In this document: in pieces, positions 8,561-17,882 of the stretch
How the letters are laid out: each line of letters opens with the position of its first letter
Position numbering within the stretch: the first letter of the stretch is position 1
Origin: Burkholderiaceae bacterium
Lineage (GTDB): Bacteria > Pseudomonadota > Gammaproteobacteria > Burkholderiales > Burkholderiaceae_C
Length of the DNA: 40,544 nt
Direction: 5' to 3'
Assembly: GCA_019234815.1 (NCBI GenBank)
Contig: JAFALA010000084.1
Location: 1 to 40,544 of the forward strand
Position numbers and translations under genes: made by a program
Notes under the pieces: generated by a model
The model's input: the letters and a program-made list of their open reading frames with translations, nothing else
Database searches by the model: none
What the model was told of the DNA's origin: nothing

Positions 8561-9186
8561 TTTCTGCGGCCCGCGCTCATGCGCATCAGGTGCGACAGCA
8601 GGCGGTCGGCGGCCAGCTCCATGTCCAGCACGTAGGCGTCGATCAGGCCGCGGAAATAGCGGTAGAACATCAGCGAGGGCACGGCCACGATCAGGCCGAA
8701 CGCGGTGTTGTACAGCGCCGTGGAAATGCCTTGCGCGAGCTGGGCCGGGTTGCTGGCGCCCGGCGACTGGCTGCCGAAGATCTCGATCATGCCGACCACG
8801 GTGCCGAACAGGCCCAGCAGCGGCGCCGCCGTGGCGATCGTGCCCAGGGTGTTCAAGTAGCGTTCGAGTTCGCGGATGGCGCGGCGGCCGGCGAGTTCCA
8901 TCGTCAGGCGCAATTTTTCTTCGGGCTGGTCGGGTTCGGCCGCCGAGGCGCGCAGGCCGCTGGCCAGCACGCTGCCCAGGATGGAGTTGTCGGCGAGCTT
9001 TTCGATCACGTCGGGCTTGGGGATGTGGTGCTGGGTCACGCCCAGCACTTCGTCGAGCAGGGTGGCCGGCACGACGCGCTGGCGCCGCAGGCTGCTGAAG
9101 CGCTCAATGACGAGGGCCAGCGAAACAACCGAACACAAGAGTAGTGGCCAGATCGGCCAGCCGGCGGCTTGTATGATCGAAAACAA
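8557..9186 (-). CDS. ExbB/TolQ-family protein of the lpxK operon
   Basis: A proton-channel subunit of the MotA/TolQ/ExbB family, about 209 residues. The first span is near the start (WPIWPLLLCSVVSLALVIERF). The two C-terminal spans carry LGTIATAAPLLGLFGTVVGM and STALYNTAFGLIVAVPSLMF, both family hallmarks. I chose the TTG at 9186, because GGGGGAG lies four bases upstream and the protein then begins FSIIQAAGWP as in relatives; an ATG at 9315 in the same frame would add 43 non-conserved residues. Unlike the ExbB at 1182 it has no cleavable signal or Ala/Pro extension. It is first in the run exbB-exbD-lpxK-Trm112-kdsB, divergent from xseA. Confidence 0.9.
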   Translation of the reverse strand: MFSIIQAAGWPIWPLLLCSVVSLALVIERFSSLRRQRVVPATLLDEVLGVTQHHIPKPDVIEKLADNSILGSVLASGLRASAAEPDQPEEKLRLTMELAGRRAIRELERYLNTLGTIATAAPLLGLFGTVVGMIEIFGSQSPGASNPAQLAQGISTALYNTAFGLIVAVPSLMFYRYFRGLIDAYVLDMELAADRLLSHLMRMSAGRRK

Positions 9187-9404
9187 GGGCTCCCCCTCAA
9201 TGGTGATGCAAAGGTTTGGACGGTTGACCGGACCGATCAGCGCCGCGATTATCACTCCGCCCAGAGGGTCGGATGGATTCAATTCCAAGTCATCCACCGT
9301 TGCTGTGGATAACATTGTGGGGAACGCGGTATGGGCGGGCTGGAGGGCGCATCAATGCGACATTTTGTTCAGCCTGCTTAATTTTTGAGCAGATCGTGCA
9401 GTAC

Positions 9405-10685
9405 ATGGAAATGCAAAAAATGCGCCTGGTCTGGAGTGTTTCGGCGCTGCTGGCGGCGGTGTCCGACAGCCTGCAGGCGCGCTTCGCGGCCTGCGTGGTC
9501 GAGGGCGAGTTGTCGGGCTTCACCCGGGCCACCAGTGGCCACTGTTACTTCAGTCTCAAGGATGCCGATGGTCAGGCCGGGCTGTTGCGCTGCGCCATGT
9601 TCAGGCGCGCGGCCAGCCTGATGGATTTCAGTCCCCGGGACGGGCAGCGGGTCGAGCTGCGGGGCCGGCTGGCCGTGTACGAGCCGCGCGGCGAATTGCA
9701 GTTCGTGGTCGAAGGTATGCGCCGCGCTGGCGCGGGCGCCCTTTACGAACAGTTCCTGCGCCTGAAGGCGCAAATGGAGGCGCAGGGCTGGTTCGATGCC
9801 GAGCGCAAGCAGTCTGTTCCGGCGTTTGCGAGCCGCATCGGCGTTGTCACTTCGACGGCGGGGGCGGCGCTGCACGACGTGCTGACCGCCTTGAAGCGCC
9901 GCGCGCCGCATGTCGAGGTGATGGTCTATCCCACGCCGGTGCAGGGCGCCGAGGCGCCGCCCGGCATCGTGCAGGCGCTGCAGACGGCCAATGCGCGCGC
10001 CGAAGTCGACGTGCTGCTGCTGTGCCGTGGTGGCGGCTCTCTGGAGGACCTGTGGGCCTTCAATGACGAGCGGGTGGTGCGCGCCGTGGCGGCGTCTGAC
10101 CTGCCGGTGATTTGCGGCGTGGGCCACGAGACCGATGTGACCCTGGCCGACCTGGCCGCCGACCTGCGCGCCGCCACGCCCACGGCGGCGGCCGAACTTG
10201 CCGCGCCCGCAACGGCCGCCTGCCTGGCGCAACTCGACAGCCTGGCGCAGCGCATGCAAGCCCGCACCACGCAGGCGCTGGACCGTGCCGCCCAGCAGCT
10301 CGACCGCTTGGCGCTGCGCCTGAACCGGCCCAGCCAGTGGCTGTCGCGGCAGCGCAGCCGGCTGGACCTGCTGGCCCAGCGCCAGGCGCAGACGCTGCCG
10401 CGCTGGCAGTTGCAGCAGTCCCAGGGCCTGGCGCACTGGGCCACGCGGCGAGAGGCGGCGCTGGCCATCCAGATGGCGCGCCAGCAGGCGCGCCTCGACG
10501 GACTGGCCACCCGCCTCGCGGCATTGGACCCGCGCCAGGTGCTGGCGCGCGGCTATGCCTGGCTCGACGAGGGACGGGGTCAGGCCTTGACAGGGGTGTC
10601 CCGGATGCATCCCGGCCAGCAGTTGCGGGCCGTGATGGCGGACGGGGAGGCCAGCCTGACCGTCGATGCTGTTCGGCCGAACTGA
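9405..10685 (+). CDS. xseA: Exodeoxyribonuclease VII large subunit
   Basis: XseA, with the small subunit XseB, degrades single-stranded DNA in both directions and acts in DNA repair. The product (about 426 residues) has the N-terminal OB fold: [20 protein letters not shown], then [20 protein letters not shown], then RCAMF. The catalytic core follows, with [22 protein letters not shown] and [17 protein letters not shown], then [24 protein letters not shown] long coiled-coil arm rich in Gln, Arg and Leu (about residues 270-390) comes next, and then [15 protein letters not shown]. The start is uncertain: in-frame ATGs at 9405, 9411 and 9420; the last has GGAA at 9407-9410. No xseB is adjacent, which is common. 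Confidence 0.96.
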   Translation: MEMQKMRLVWSVSALLAAVSDSLQARFAACVVEGELSGFTRATSGHCYFSLKDADGQAGLLRCAMFRRAASLMDFSPRDGQRVELRGRLAVYEPRGELQFVVEGMRRAGAGALYEQFLRLKAQMEAQGWFDAERKQSVPAFASRIGVVTSTAGAALHDVLTALKRRAPHVEVMVYPTPVQGAEAPPGIVQALQTANARAEVDVLLLCRGGGSLEDLWAFNDERVVRAVAASDLPVICGVGHETDVTLADLAADLRAATPTAAAELAAPATAACLAQLDSLAQRMQARTTQALDRAAQQLDRLALRLNRPSQWLSRQRSRLDLLAQRQAQTLPRWQLQQSQGLAHWATRREAALAIQMARQQARLDGLATRLAALDPRQVLARGYAWLDEGRGQALTGVSRMHPGQQLRAVMADGEASLTVDAVRPN

Positions 10686-10760
10686 AGATTGCCGCAGCGC
10701 AAATCCCTTTGCCCTTGCCTGGTGTATGGCTTGCGCCATCAGATCATCGGATGACCTGCC

Positions 10761-10766
10761 TACAAT
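10761..10766 (+). promoter_or_regulatory. Probable -10 box of sodB
   Basis: TACAAT at 10761-10766 matches five of six positions of TATAAT and lies 51 bases before the sodB ATG, in the 131-base gap after xseA. I do not see a good -35 hexamer at normal spacing, nor a recognisable Fur box, so other control is possible. Confidence 0.4.
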
Positions 10767-10816
10767 CGGCCCCGATTCGACATTGCAACCCGTTTGACCC
10801 ACCAAGAGGAGTCCAT

Positions 10817-11398
10817 ATGGAACATACCCTGCCCGCCTTGCCCTATGCCAAGGACGCCCTGGCACCGCACTACAGCGCAGAGACGCTCGAATACCACCAT
10901 GGCAAGCATCACAACGCCTACGTGGTGAACCTGAACAACCTGCAAAAGGGCACCGAGTTCGAGACCAAGACCCTGGAAGAGATCGTCAAGACCTCCAGCG
11001 GCGGCATCTACAACAACGCCGCCCAGATCTGGAACCACACCTTCTTCTGGAACTGCATGAAGCCGAGCGGCGGCGGCGCACCCTCGGGCGCCTTGGCTGC
11101 GGCCATCAATGCCAAGTGGGGCAGCCTGGAAGCCTTCAGCGAAGCCTTTGTGAAGAGCGCCGTCGGCAACTTCGGCTCGGGTTGGACCTGGCTGGTCAAG
11201 AAGCCTGACGGCAGCGTCGACATCGTCAACACCGGCGCCGCCGGAACGCCGCTGACTACCGCCGACAAGGCCCTGCTGACCGTGGACGTGTGGGAACACG
11301 CCTACTACATCGACTACCGCAACCTGCGCCAGAAGTTCGTCGAGACCTTCCTGAGCAAGCTCGTCAACTGGTCGTTCGCCGAAGCCAACTTCGCCTGA
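10817..11398 (+). CDS. sodB: Superoxide dismutase, iron type
   Basis: Cytoplasmic superoxide dismutase converting superoxide to oxygen and peroxide. It has 193 residues, the exact length of E. coli SodB. Metal ligands are the His in [11 protein letters not shown] (His27), His74 in IWNHTFFW, and Asp and His in the motif [12 protein letters not shown]. The AAQIWNH context, with Gln supplied before the second ligand, together with [10 protein letters not shown] is the iron-type pattern; manganese enzymes have Gly there and a Gln later. The ATG has AAGAGGAG at good distance. A hairpin (GCTGGG-TTTTCAA-CCCAGC) lies just after the gene. It is convergent with the DUF192 gene. Confidence 0.96.
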   Translation: MEHTLPALPYAKDALAPHYSAETLEYHHGKHHNAYVVNLNNLQKGTEFETKTLEEIVKTSSGGIYNNAAQIWNHTFFWNCMKPSGGGAPSGALAAAINAKWGSLEAFSEAFVKSAVGNFGSGWTWLVKKPDGSVDIVNTGAAGTPLTTADKALLTVDVWEHAYYIDYRNLRQKFVETFLSKLVNWSFAEANFA

Positions 11399-11412
11399 CC
11401 GGAAGCAATCTA

Positions 11413-11431
11413 GCTGGGTTTTCAACCCAGC
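11413..11431. terminator. Possible hairpin terminator after sodB
   Basis: GCTGGG, a seven-base loop and CCCAGC form a perfect stem 15 bases after the sodB stop. There is no T tract after it, so it may stabilise the mRNA end or stop transcription only together with the hairpin repeat that follows. Confidence 0.35.
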
Positions 11432-11438
11432 GGCGTCC

Positions 11439-11513
11439 ATGGATCCGGCTCCGCCGGTCCATCGGACGCGCCCCCTTGAGGGGGCCGGCGGGAGCCGGTA
11501 GGGGGTGGTTCAA
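11439..11513. repeat. Dispersed intergenic hairpin repeat, copy 2
   Basis: Between the convergent sodB and DUF192 genes are three consecutive hairpins: ATGGATCCGGC / GCCGGTCCAT at about 11439-11461, GCCCCCTTGAGGGGGC at 11471-11486 (perfect), and CCGGC-GGGA-GCCGG at 11487-11500 (perfect), then TAGGGGGTGGTTCA. The last two hairpins and the tail share their layout with the element at 5885-5985. It may act as a two-way terminator. Confidence 0.5.
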
Positions 11514-11968
11514 TTGCTCCAGGGCTGGCCGCGCAGGTTCATGCCGGCTTTGATGCCCCGCTTCTCGAACCATCCCTGGTTCATCTCCAGCACGTAACGC
11601 ACCGGCTTGGCCGAGCAGTGCGAGTTCTCCGTCTGGGCCTGCATTTCATCGAGATTGACGATGCTGCCGTCGTCGGCGATGAAGGCCACGGACAGCGGGA
11701 TCAAGGTGTTGCGCATCCAGAAGCATTGCATGCCGGGGCGCTGGAACACGAACAGCATGCCGTCGTTGACGGGCATGCTGCGCCGAAACATCAGGCCGAT
11801 CTCTCGCTCTTGCGCAGTTTGCGCGACCTCGGCGTGGATCAGGTGCATGCCCGCACTCAACTGGATGGTGTTCAGATGCTGGGGCTCTCCTTGCGCCCAG
11901 CCGCCCACAGAGGCGCTCGAAACCAGCAGGCCGGCCAGAACTTTGAATGCGGTCTTGATATAAGTCAT
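11510..11968 (-). CDS. Secreted DUF192 family protein
   Basis: A 152-residue protein with a signal sequence (MTYIKTAFKVLAGLLVSSAS, cut near GWAQG). The DUF192 domain follows: LIHAEVAQTAQEREIGLMFR, GMLFVFQRPGMQCFWMRNTL, IPLSVAFIADDGSIVN and YVLEMNQGWFEKRGIKAGM. The family is found in bacteria and archaea as a small beta-barrel of unknown function. The FWMRNT motif is its most conserved element and is intact. It is convergent with sodB and divergent from ccoI, with only 63 bases between the two start codons. An FNR-like box overlaps its own start codon, so it could respond to the same signal as the oxidase operon. No catalytic role can be assigned. Confidence 0.85.
   Translation of the reverse strand: MTYIKTAFKVLAGLLVSSASVGGWAQGEPQHLNTIQLSAGMHLIHAEVAQTAQEREIGLMFRRSMPVNDGMLFVFQRPGMQCFWMRNTLIPLSVAFIADDGSIVNLDEMQAQTENSHCSAKPVRYVLEMNQGWFEKRGIKAGMNLRGQPWSN
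11955..11968. promoter_or_regulatory. Candidate FNR-type box upstream of ccoI
   Basis: TTGAT-ATAA-GTCAT at 11955-11968 matches 8 of 10 defined bases of TTGAT-N4-ATCAA. Its centre (11961.5) would put an activated start about 41.5 bases on, near 12003, and TAGATT/GATTAT (11990-11997) is placed as a -10. It would serve the ccoI-S-N-O-Q-P run, which starts at 12032. Fnr-controlled cbb3 operons are well known. Confidence 0.45.
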
Positions 11969-12031
11969 GTTGGATTGATGGGAATTCGATAGATTATGGC
12001 CCGATCAGGCGTTGTGCCTGAGGGCGCCGTG

Positions 12032-14380
12032 ATGACTTCCACCTTGACGATCGAATCCCCCCAGCTCTTGCCTTCGGCCCGCGAAGAAGCGCCTGCGCTG
12101 GATGCGTTCGACGATCCCGCCACGCTGGACGCCTACACCCAGTGGCGGCAGGGTGCGTCGGGCGAGCGCATCGGGACCTCGCAGCTGCAGATTTCAGGCA
12201 TGCATTGCGCAGCCTGCGCGGGCATCATCGAGCGCACGCTGCGGGCCGTGCCTGGCGTGCTGTCGGCCGACGTCAGCGCGGCGGCGGAGCGCCTGCGCGT
12301 GCAGTGGCAGCCGCAGCGCACGCAGATCTCCACCCTGGTGACAGCCCTGGCGAGGGCCGGCTATGGCGCGGTGCCCGACCTCGCTGCGCCGGCGCGCGAG
12401 ATGCGCAAGCGCGAAAACCGCCAGTGGCTGTGGCGCCTGTTCGTCGCCAGCTTCCTGATGATGCAGGTGATGATGCTGGCCGTGCCCATCTACATGGCCT
12501 CGCCTGGCGAAATGAGTCCGGACCTGGAGCGCCTGCTGCAATGGGGCATGTGGGTGCTGAGCCTGCCGGTGATGTTGTTTTCGGCCGGGCCGTTCTTCAC
12601 GGGGGCCTGGCGTCAGCTGCGCGCGCGCGAGATCGGCATGGACGTGCCGGTGGCCCTGGGGCTGATCGTGACCTTTGTCGCCAGTACGGGAGCCGTGCTC
12701 GATCCGGGCGGCTTGTTCGGTCGCGAGGTGTATTTCGATTCGCTCACCATGTTCGTCAGCTTTCTGCTGGCCGGCCGCTTCCTGGAGTTGAAGGCTCGCC
12801 ACCGGGTGGCGCAGTCGCTGGAGAGCGCGACCGCGCGCCTGCCCGACCAGGTGGAGCGGCGCAAGCCTGATGGCAGCTTCGAGCGCATCAGCGCCTATCG
12901 GCTGGTGGTCGAGGACGTGGTGCGCGTGCCGGCAGGCCAGGCGTTCCCCGCGGACGGTCTGCTGCTCGACGGCGCGAGCGCTGCCGATGAGTCCCTGCTG
13001 ACCGGCGAGTCGCGTCCGGTGAGCAAACGCGCGGGGGATGAACTGGTGGCGGGCAGCATCAACCTGCAGGCGCCGATCCTGATGGAGGTCACGCGCATCG
13101 GGGCCGATACACGCTTCGAAGGCATCGTGCAGCTGATGCGCACGGCGCTGACCCAGCGCCCGGCGCAACTGCGCCTGGCCGACCGGATGGCAGCGCCCTT
13201 TTTATGGGGCGTGCTGGTGCTGGCGGGGCTGGCGGCAGCGGCCTGGAGCGTGATCGAGCCGGCGCGCGCGGTCTGGGTGGCGGTGTCGGTGCTGATCGTC
13301 ACCTGTCCTTGCGCCCTGTCCCTGGCGGCACCGTCCGCGTGGCTGGCGGCGACCGGCGCGCTGGCCCGGCGCGGCGTGCTGTTGACGCGCCTTGACGTGC
13401 TGGACACCTTGGCCCGGGTGGATTTCGTGGTGCTCGACAAGACCGGCACCTTGACGCAGGACGGCATGGCCTTGCTCCGATCCTGGCCGGCCGAGCCGCC
13501 GCGCATGCTGACGGCGGCCGCGTTGGCATTGGCGGCGCAATCCCTGCATCCCTATTCCAAGGCCTTGGTGGCGTCTCAAGGCGCGATGGGGGAAGAGACG
13601 GGGGGGCAGACGGGGGGCGAGGTTCCCTCGTGGCTGGAGGTGCAGGAATGCGCGGGCCTGGGCATGCAGGCCAGGGACGCGAATGGCAAGACCTGGCGCC
13701 TGGGAGCGCCGGCCTGGGTGGCCGAGCTGGCGGGCGCGGCGCCTGCGTCCGACGCACTGGCGCTGGCGCAGCTCGCTTTTGGAGGCGAGGGAGGCGCGGC
13801 TGTGTATTGGCAGTTTGGCGAGCAGCTCCGGCCCGAGGCGCGCGAGGCGCTGCGATGCTGGCAGGCGCAAGGCCTGTCGGTGCTGTTGTTGTCGGGCGAT
13901 GCGCCCGAGCGCGCCAAAGGCATCGCCGATGCGGCCGGTATTTCGCTGGTGCAGGGCGGCGCGACGCCGCAGGGCAAGCTGGCCCGCGTGGCCGAACTGC
14001 AGGCGCAGGGGCGCTGCGTCCTGATGGTGGGCGACGGCATCAACGACGCGCCGGTTCTTGCGCGAGCCGATGCGAGCTTCGCGATGGGGCAAGGCGCCCT
14101 GGTGTCGCGCGCCCACGCCGATGCCGTGGTGCTGACCTCGAACTTGCTGGACGTGGAGCGTTGCCGCAGCCTGGCCCTGCGGACGCGGCGCGTGATCCGT
14201 CAGAACCTGATTTGGGCGGCCTGCTACAACGCCGCCTGCATTCCTGCTGCCTTGCTCGGTTATTTGCCGCCCTGGGCGGCGGGGCTGGGCATGGCTTGCA
14301 GCTCCGTGTTGGTGATCCTGAATGCGCTGAGCCTGGCGCGCGACCTGCGCGGGCCGGTGCAGGCGACCCGGTCGAATTGA
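12032..14380 (+). CDS. ccoI: Copper-exporting P1B-type ATPase for cbb3 assembly (CcoI/FixI)
   Basis: CcoI moves copper across the inner membrane for insertion into the CuB site of cbb3 oxidase. From the ATG at 12032 (GAGGG seven bases upstream) the protein is 782 residues; an ATG at 11996 would add 12. One N-terminal heavy-metal domain carries GMHCAACAG (Cys59, Cys62). Early membrane spans with ASFLMMQVMMLAVPIYMA follow, then the actuator motif LLTGESRPV, and the CPC metal site in VTCPCALSLAAP. The phosphorylation site is DKTGTLTQD and the hinge is VGDGINDAPVLARAD. It has the FixI-type layout and is followed 21 bases later by ccoS, whose product acts in the same assembly step. Confidence 0.95.
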   Translation: MTSTLTIESPQLLPSAREEAPALDAFDDPATLDAYTQWRQGASGERIGTSQLQISGMHCAACAGIIERTLRAVPGVLSADVSAAAERLRVQWQPQRTQISTLVTALARAGYGAVPDLAAPAREMRKRENRQWLWRLFVASFLMMQVMMLAVPIYMASPGEMSPDLERLLQWGMWVLSLPVMLFSAGPFFTGAWRQLRAREIGMDVPVALGLIVTFVASTGAVLDPGGLFGREVYFDSLTMFVSFLLAGRFLELKARHRVAQSLESATARLPDQVERRKPDGSFERISAYRLVVEDVVRVPAGQAFPADGLLLDGASAADESLLTGESRPVSKRAGDELVAGSINLQAPILMEVTRIGADTRFEGIVQLMRTALTQRPAQLRLADRMAAPFLWGVLVLAGLAAAAWSVIEPARAVWVAVSVLIVTCPCALSLAAPSAWLAATGALARRGVLLTRLDVLDTLARVDFVVLDKTGTLTQDGMALLRSWPAEPPRMLTAAALALAAQSLHPYSKALVASQGAMGEETGGQTGGEVPSWLEVQECAGLGMQARDANGKTWRLGAPAWVAELAGAAPASDALALAQLAFGGEGGAAVYWQFGEQLRPEAREALRCWQAQGLSVLLLSGDAPERAKGIADAAGISLVQGGATPQGKLARVAELQAQGRCVLMVGDGINDAPVLARADASFAMGQGALVSRAHADAVVLTSNLLDVERCRSLALRTRRVIRQNLIWAACYNAACIPAALLGYLPPWAAGLGMACSSVLVILNALSLARDLRGPVQATRSN

Positions 14381-14401
14381 AGAAGAACCAGAAGAACTGA
14401 A

Positions 14402-14605
14402 ATGGACATTCTGTATTTGCTGATTCCTTTGTCGGTGGTCCTGGTGCTGCTGATCGTGGCGGTGTTCGGCTGGGCCATACACAGTGGACAGCTGGATGAT
14501 CTGGAGCGGGAAGGCGAGCGAATTCTGGAAGATGAATGGGTACTGGTTGATGGCGATCAAGCTTCAACGCCCGCAATCCGCCAAGAATCGCACAACTCAA
14601 CTTAA
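14402..14605 (+). CDS. ccoS: cbb3 oxidase maturation protein CcoS
   Basis: A 67-residue single-span protein. [21 protein letters not shown] makes the membrane segment, and the conserved motif [15 protein letters not shown] follows directly. CcoS is needed for placing haem b and copper in the CcoN subunit; this role comes from Rhodobacter work on the family. It lies between ccoI and ccoN, the usual place, with the ccoN start 20 bases downstream behind a GGAAGGAG ribosome site. Confidence 0.93.
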   Translation: MDILYLLIPLSVVLVLLIVAVFGWAIHSGQLDDLEREGERILEDEWVLVDGDQASTPAIRQESHNST

Positions 14606-14625
14606 GTGTAGGAAGGAGCACGTCA

Positions 14626-16065
14626 ATGGCAAGTGTTGCTCAACCGGCCGGGCCGGTTTATGAGGACGGCGTGGTGCGCGCATTTGCGCTCGCCACCGTC
14701 CTATGGGGCATCGTGGGCATGCTGGTGGGGGTGGTGATCGCCGCCCAGCTCGCATGGCCCGAGCTCAATCTCGGGATTCCATGGCTCAGCTACGGCCGTT
14801 TGCGGCCCTTGCACACCAACGCGGTGATTTTCGCGTTCGGTGGTTGCGCCTTGTTTGCGACCTCCTATCACGTCGTGCAGCGCACCGGGCAGACGCGCCT
14901 GTTCGCGCCGGCCCTGGCCTGGTTCACCTTTGCCGGCTGGCAGTTGGTGATCCTGTTGGCGGCCATCACCTTGCCGATGGGCTTCACGTCCGGCAAGGAA
15001 TACGCCGAGCTGGAATGGCCGATCGACATCCTGATCACCATCGTCTGGGTGGTCTACGCCATTGTGTTCTTCGGTACGGTCGGGACCCGCAAGATCCGCC
15101 ACATCTACGTGGCGAACTGGTTCTTCGGCGGATTCATCCTGGCCGTGGCCTTGCTGCACGTGGTGAACAGTGCCGAGATTCCGGTCAGCCTGTGGAAGAG
15201 TTACTCTGCCTATGCCGGCGTGCAGGATGCCATGGTGCAATGGTGGTACGGCCACAATGCCGTGGGCTTCTTCCTGACGGCCGGCTTCCTGGGCATGATG
15301 TATTACTACATCCCCAAGCAGGCGGGTCGTCCGGTGTACAGCTACCGTCTGTCCATCGTGCACTTCTGGGCGCTGATCTTCACCTACATGTGGGCGGGTC
15401 CCCACCACCTGCACTACACGGCGCTGCCTGACTGGGCGCAGAGCGTGGGCATGGTCTTCTCGCTGATCCTGCTGGCGCCGAGCTGGGGCGGCATGATCAA
15501 CGGCATCATGACCCTGTCGGGTGCCTGGAACAAGCTGCGCGACGACCCGATCCTGAAGTTCCTGATCGTGTCGCTGTCCTTCTACGGCATGTCGACCTTC
15601 GAAGGTCCGATGATGTCCATCAAGACCGTGAACGCGCTTTCGCACTACACGGACTGGACCATCGGCCACGTGCACTCCGGCGCTTTGGGTTGGGTGGGCC
15701 TGATCACCATCGGTTCCATGTACCACTTGATTCCGCGCATGTTCGGCCGTGTCGAGATGTATTCGAAGCGCGCCATCGAGCTGCACTTCTGGATCGCCAC
15801 CATCGGCATCGTGCTCTACATCGCCGCGATGTGGATCGCCGGCGTGATGCAGGGCCTGATGTGGCGCGCGGTCAATCCGGACGGCACGCTGGTCTACACC
15901 TTTGTTGAAAGCGTCAAGGCCACGCATCCGTTCTACATCATCCGCCTGTGCGGCGGCCTGCTGTACCTGGGCGGCATGTTGATCATGGCCTGGAACGTGA
16001 TCAAGACCGTGGGCGCGGGCAAGGTTGAACCGCAGCGCATTCCCGCTGTGCTGGCCCACGCTTGA
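14626..16065 (+). CDS. ccoN: cbb3-type cytochrome c oxidase subunit I
   Basis: CcoN is the catalytic subunit of the high-affinity oxidase, with low-spin haem b and the haem b3-CuB centre that reduces oxygen. The 479-residue protein has about 12 membrane spans. Recognisable ligand regions are [20 protein letters not shown] (low-spin haem His), [20 protein letters not shown] (CuB His and the cross-linked region), [13 protein letters not shown] (two further CuB His), and [19 protein letters not shown] near the haem ligands. The ATG at 14626 has GGAAGGAG upstream. It heads the structural genes ccoN-O-Q-P and ends 17 bases before ccoO. Confidence 0.97.
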   Translation: MASVAQPAGPVYEDGVVRAFALATVLWGIVGMLVGVVIAAQLAWPELNLGIPWLSYGRLRPLHTNAVIFAFGGCALFATSYHVVQRTGQTRLFAPALAWFTFAGWQLVILLAAITLPMGFTSGKEYAELEWPIDILITIVWVVYAIVFFGTVGTRKIRHIYVANWFFGGFILAVALLHVVNSAEIPVSLWKSYSAYAGVQDAMVQWWYGHNAVGFFLTAGFLGMMYYYIPKQAGRPVYSYRLSIVHFWALIFTYMWAGPHHLHYTALPDWAQSVGMVFSLILLAPSWGGMINGIMTLSGAWNKLRDDPILKFLIVSLSFYGMSTFEGPMMSIKTVNALSHYTDWTIGHVHSGALGWVGLITIGSMYHLIPRMFGRVEMYSKRAIELHFWIATIGIVLYIAAMWIAGVMQGLMWRAVNPDGTLVYTFVESVKATHPFYIIRLCGGLLYLGGMLIMAWNVIKTVGAGKVEPQRIPAVLAHA

Positions 16066-16082
16066 AGCAGGAGGACAAGAAA

Positions 16083-16706
16083 ATGGCAAATACGAATCAC
16101 GTCGTGGCAGGCCACGAGCGCATTGAGACCAGCAACTTCCTGCTCATCGTCCTGATATTGCTGACCGTCGCAGTGGGCGGCCTGGTGGAAATCGTTCCGC
16201 TGTTCTTCCAGCGCTCGACGACCCAGCCGGTGCCGGGCCTGAAGCCCTACACCTCGCTGCAACTGGCCGGACGCGACATCTATCTCCGCGAGGGCTGCTA
16301 CAACTGCCATTCGCAGATGATCCGCCCGTTCCGCTCGGAAACGCTGCGCTATGGCCACTACTCGGTGGCGGGCGAGTCCGTGTACGACCACCCCTTCCAG
16401 TGGGGCAGCAAGCGCACCGGTCCGGACCTGGCCCGCGTCGGCGGCAAGTACAGCGACGAATGGCACCGCATCCACCTGAACAATCCGCGCGATCTGGTGC
16501 CCGAGTCGAACATGCCGGCTTACTCGTGGCTGAAGGACGGCAAGCTCGATCCGGCCGACATGGCGCCGAAGATGCGAGCCCTGCGTACCGTCGGCGTGCC
16601 CTACACCGATGAGGACATCGCCCATGCCGGCGAAGGGGTCAAGGACAAGACCGAGCTGGACGCCTTGATCGCCTACCTGCAGGTGCTCGGCACTGCGCTG
16701 AAGTAA
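16083..16706 (+). CDS. ccoO: cbb3-type cytochrome c oxidase subunit II
   Basis: CcoO is the membrane-anchored mono-haem cytochrome c that passes electrons to CcoN. I start it at the ATG at 16083, behind AGGAGGAC; an upstream in-frame start would overlap ccoN. An N-terminal anchor is at about residues 18-42 ([19 protein letters not shown]). The haem-binding site is CYNCH at residues 72-76 in [15 protein letters not shown], and the likely axial Met is in the [10 protein letters not shown] region. The product is 207 residues, normal for the family. It is followed 9 bases later by ccoQ. Confidence 0.97.
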   Translation: MANTNHVVAGHERIETSNFLLIVLILLTVAVGGLVEIVPLFFQRSTTQPVPGLKPYTSLQLAGRDIYLREGCYNCHSQMIRPFRSETLRYGHYSVAGESVYDHPFQWGSKRTGPDLARVGGKYSDEWHRIHLNNPRDLVPESNMPAYSWLKDGKLDPADMAPKMRALRTVGVPYTDEDIAHAGEGVKDKTELDALIAYLQVLGTALK

Positions 16707-16715
16707 GGAGCCGCC

Positions 16716-16892
16716 ATGGACATCAATGATCTGAGGGCCGCGGTGACGCTGCTTTCCATGCTGACCTTCGTCGGTATCGCCTTCTGGGCGTTTTCGAAGC
16801 GCAACAAGCAACGTTTTGAGGAGCTCGGGACCCTGCCGCTGATGCAAGACGGTTCGGTCGCCGACTTGGGCTCTGAAGGAGGACAGAAATGA
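16716..16892 (+). CDS. ccoQ: cbb3 oxidase small subunit CcoQ
   Basis: A short gene of 58 codons. It begins MDINDLRAAVTLLSMLTFVG and continues as a single membrane span (about residues 10-27) to KRNKQRFEELGTLPL and an acidic/Gly tail. A GGAG ribosome site is five bases upstream. Its TGA overlaps the ccoP ATG (ATGA at 16889-16892), so the two are translationally coupled. CcoQ is a non-catalytic subunit thought to stabilise the complex. Position between ccoO and ccoP, size and topology all fit. Confidence 0.92.
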   Translation: MDINDLRAAVTLLSMLTFVGIAFWAFSKRNKQRFEELGTLPLMQDGSVADLGSEGGQK

Positions 16893-17812
16893 GTGACTTT
16901 ATTTCCAGCGGCTGGTCGGTCTATATTTCGGTCATCGTGATCGGTGGCCTGCTGGCTTGCCTGGGCCTGTTGATCATTGCGAGCCGTCGGCGCGTGATGG
17001 CCAACGACAACACCACCGGCCACGTATGGGACGTCGACCTGCGCGAGCTGAATAATCCGCTGCCGCGCTGGTGGATGGGCCTGTTCGTGCTGACGGTCGT
17101 GTTCGGCGGCATCTACCTGGCCCTGTATCCCGGCCTGGGCAGCTTTGCCGGCGGCCTGAACTGGACCAGTGCCGGCCAGTACCAGAAGGAGCAGGACAAG
17201 GCGATGACCGAGCTGTCCAAGGTCTATGCAAGCTACGCGGCCCAGCCCGCCGAAGAGCTGGCCAAGGACCCCAAGGCCATGGCCATCGGCGAGCGCCTGT
17301 TTGCCAACAACTGCTCGGGCTGCCACGGTTCCGACGCCAAGGGCTCCAAGGGCTTCCCCAACCTGACCGACAACGACTGGCTCTACGGCGGTTCGCCCGA
17401 GAAGATCGTCGAGACCATCACCAACGGCCGCAACGGCGTCATGCCGCCCATGGCCGCTGCGGTGGGCAATGCGGAAGACGTCAAGAATGTCGCCAACTAT
17501 GTGCTGAGCCTGTCCAACAGCCCGCACAACTCGATCGCGGCGCAACTGGGCAAGCCCAAGTTTGCGGCCTGCGCTGCCTGCCACGGCGCGGACGGCAAGG
17601 GCAACCAGGCGATCGGCGCGCCCAACCTGACCGACAACATCTGGTTGTACGGCTGGGGTGAGCAGGCCATCATCACGCGCATCAACAACGGTGCCAACAA
17701 TCTGATGCCAGCGCAGTCCAAGCGATTGAGCCCGGAGCAGATCCATGTGGTGGGTGCCTATGTGTGGAGCCTGTCGCATCACGGCGAAGCGCCGGTGGCT
17801 GCCAGCAACTGA
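16889..17812 (+). CDS. ccoP: cbb3-type cytochrome c oxidase subunit III, di-haem
   Basis: CcoP is the di-haem cytochrome c entry point of the oxidase. It has 307 residues with two N-terminal spans (about residues 9-32 and 61-82) separated by the conserved VWDVDLRELNNPLPRWW loop. Two cytochrome c domains follow: CSGCH at 142-146 with axial Met in NGVMPPM, and CAACH at 228-232 with Met in NNLMPAQ. Both repeats share the PNLTDN...WLYG pattern, showing internal duplication. It starts inside the ccoQ stop codon. A 70-base gap with a small hairpin separates it from ccoG. Confidence 0.97.
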   Translation: MSDFISSGWSVYISVIVIGGLLACLGLLIIASRRRVMANDNTTGHVWDVDLRELNNPLPRWWMGLFVLTVVFGGIYLALYPGLGSFAGGLNWTSAGQYQKEQDKAMTELSKVYASYAAQPAEELAKDPKAMAIGERLFANNCSGCHGSDAKGSKGFPNLTDNDWLYGGSPEKIVETITNGRNGVMPPMAAAVGNAEDVKNVANYVLSLSNSPHNSIAAQLGKPKFAACAACHGADGKGNQAIGAPNLTDNIWLYGWGEQAIITRINNGANNLMPAQSKRLSPEQIHVVGAYVWSLSHHGEAPVAASN

Positions 17813-17882
17813 GGGTTGTTCGAGCCCTGTGCAGGGCTGGAAACGGAGCAAGTTTTGTCTTTGATGAGAGCCGTGTCCGTTC

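Noticed and set aside
9304..9312. TGTGGATAA (perfect DnaA box) between exbB and xseA
   Set aside because: A single match of this length is expected about once per window by chance, and no cluster or origin features surround it.
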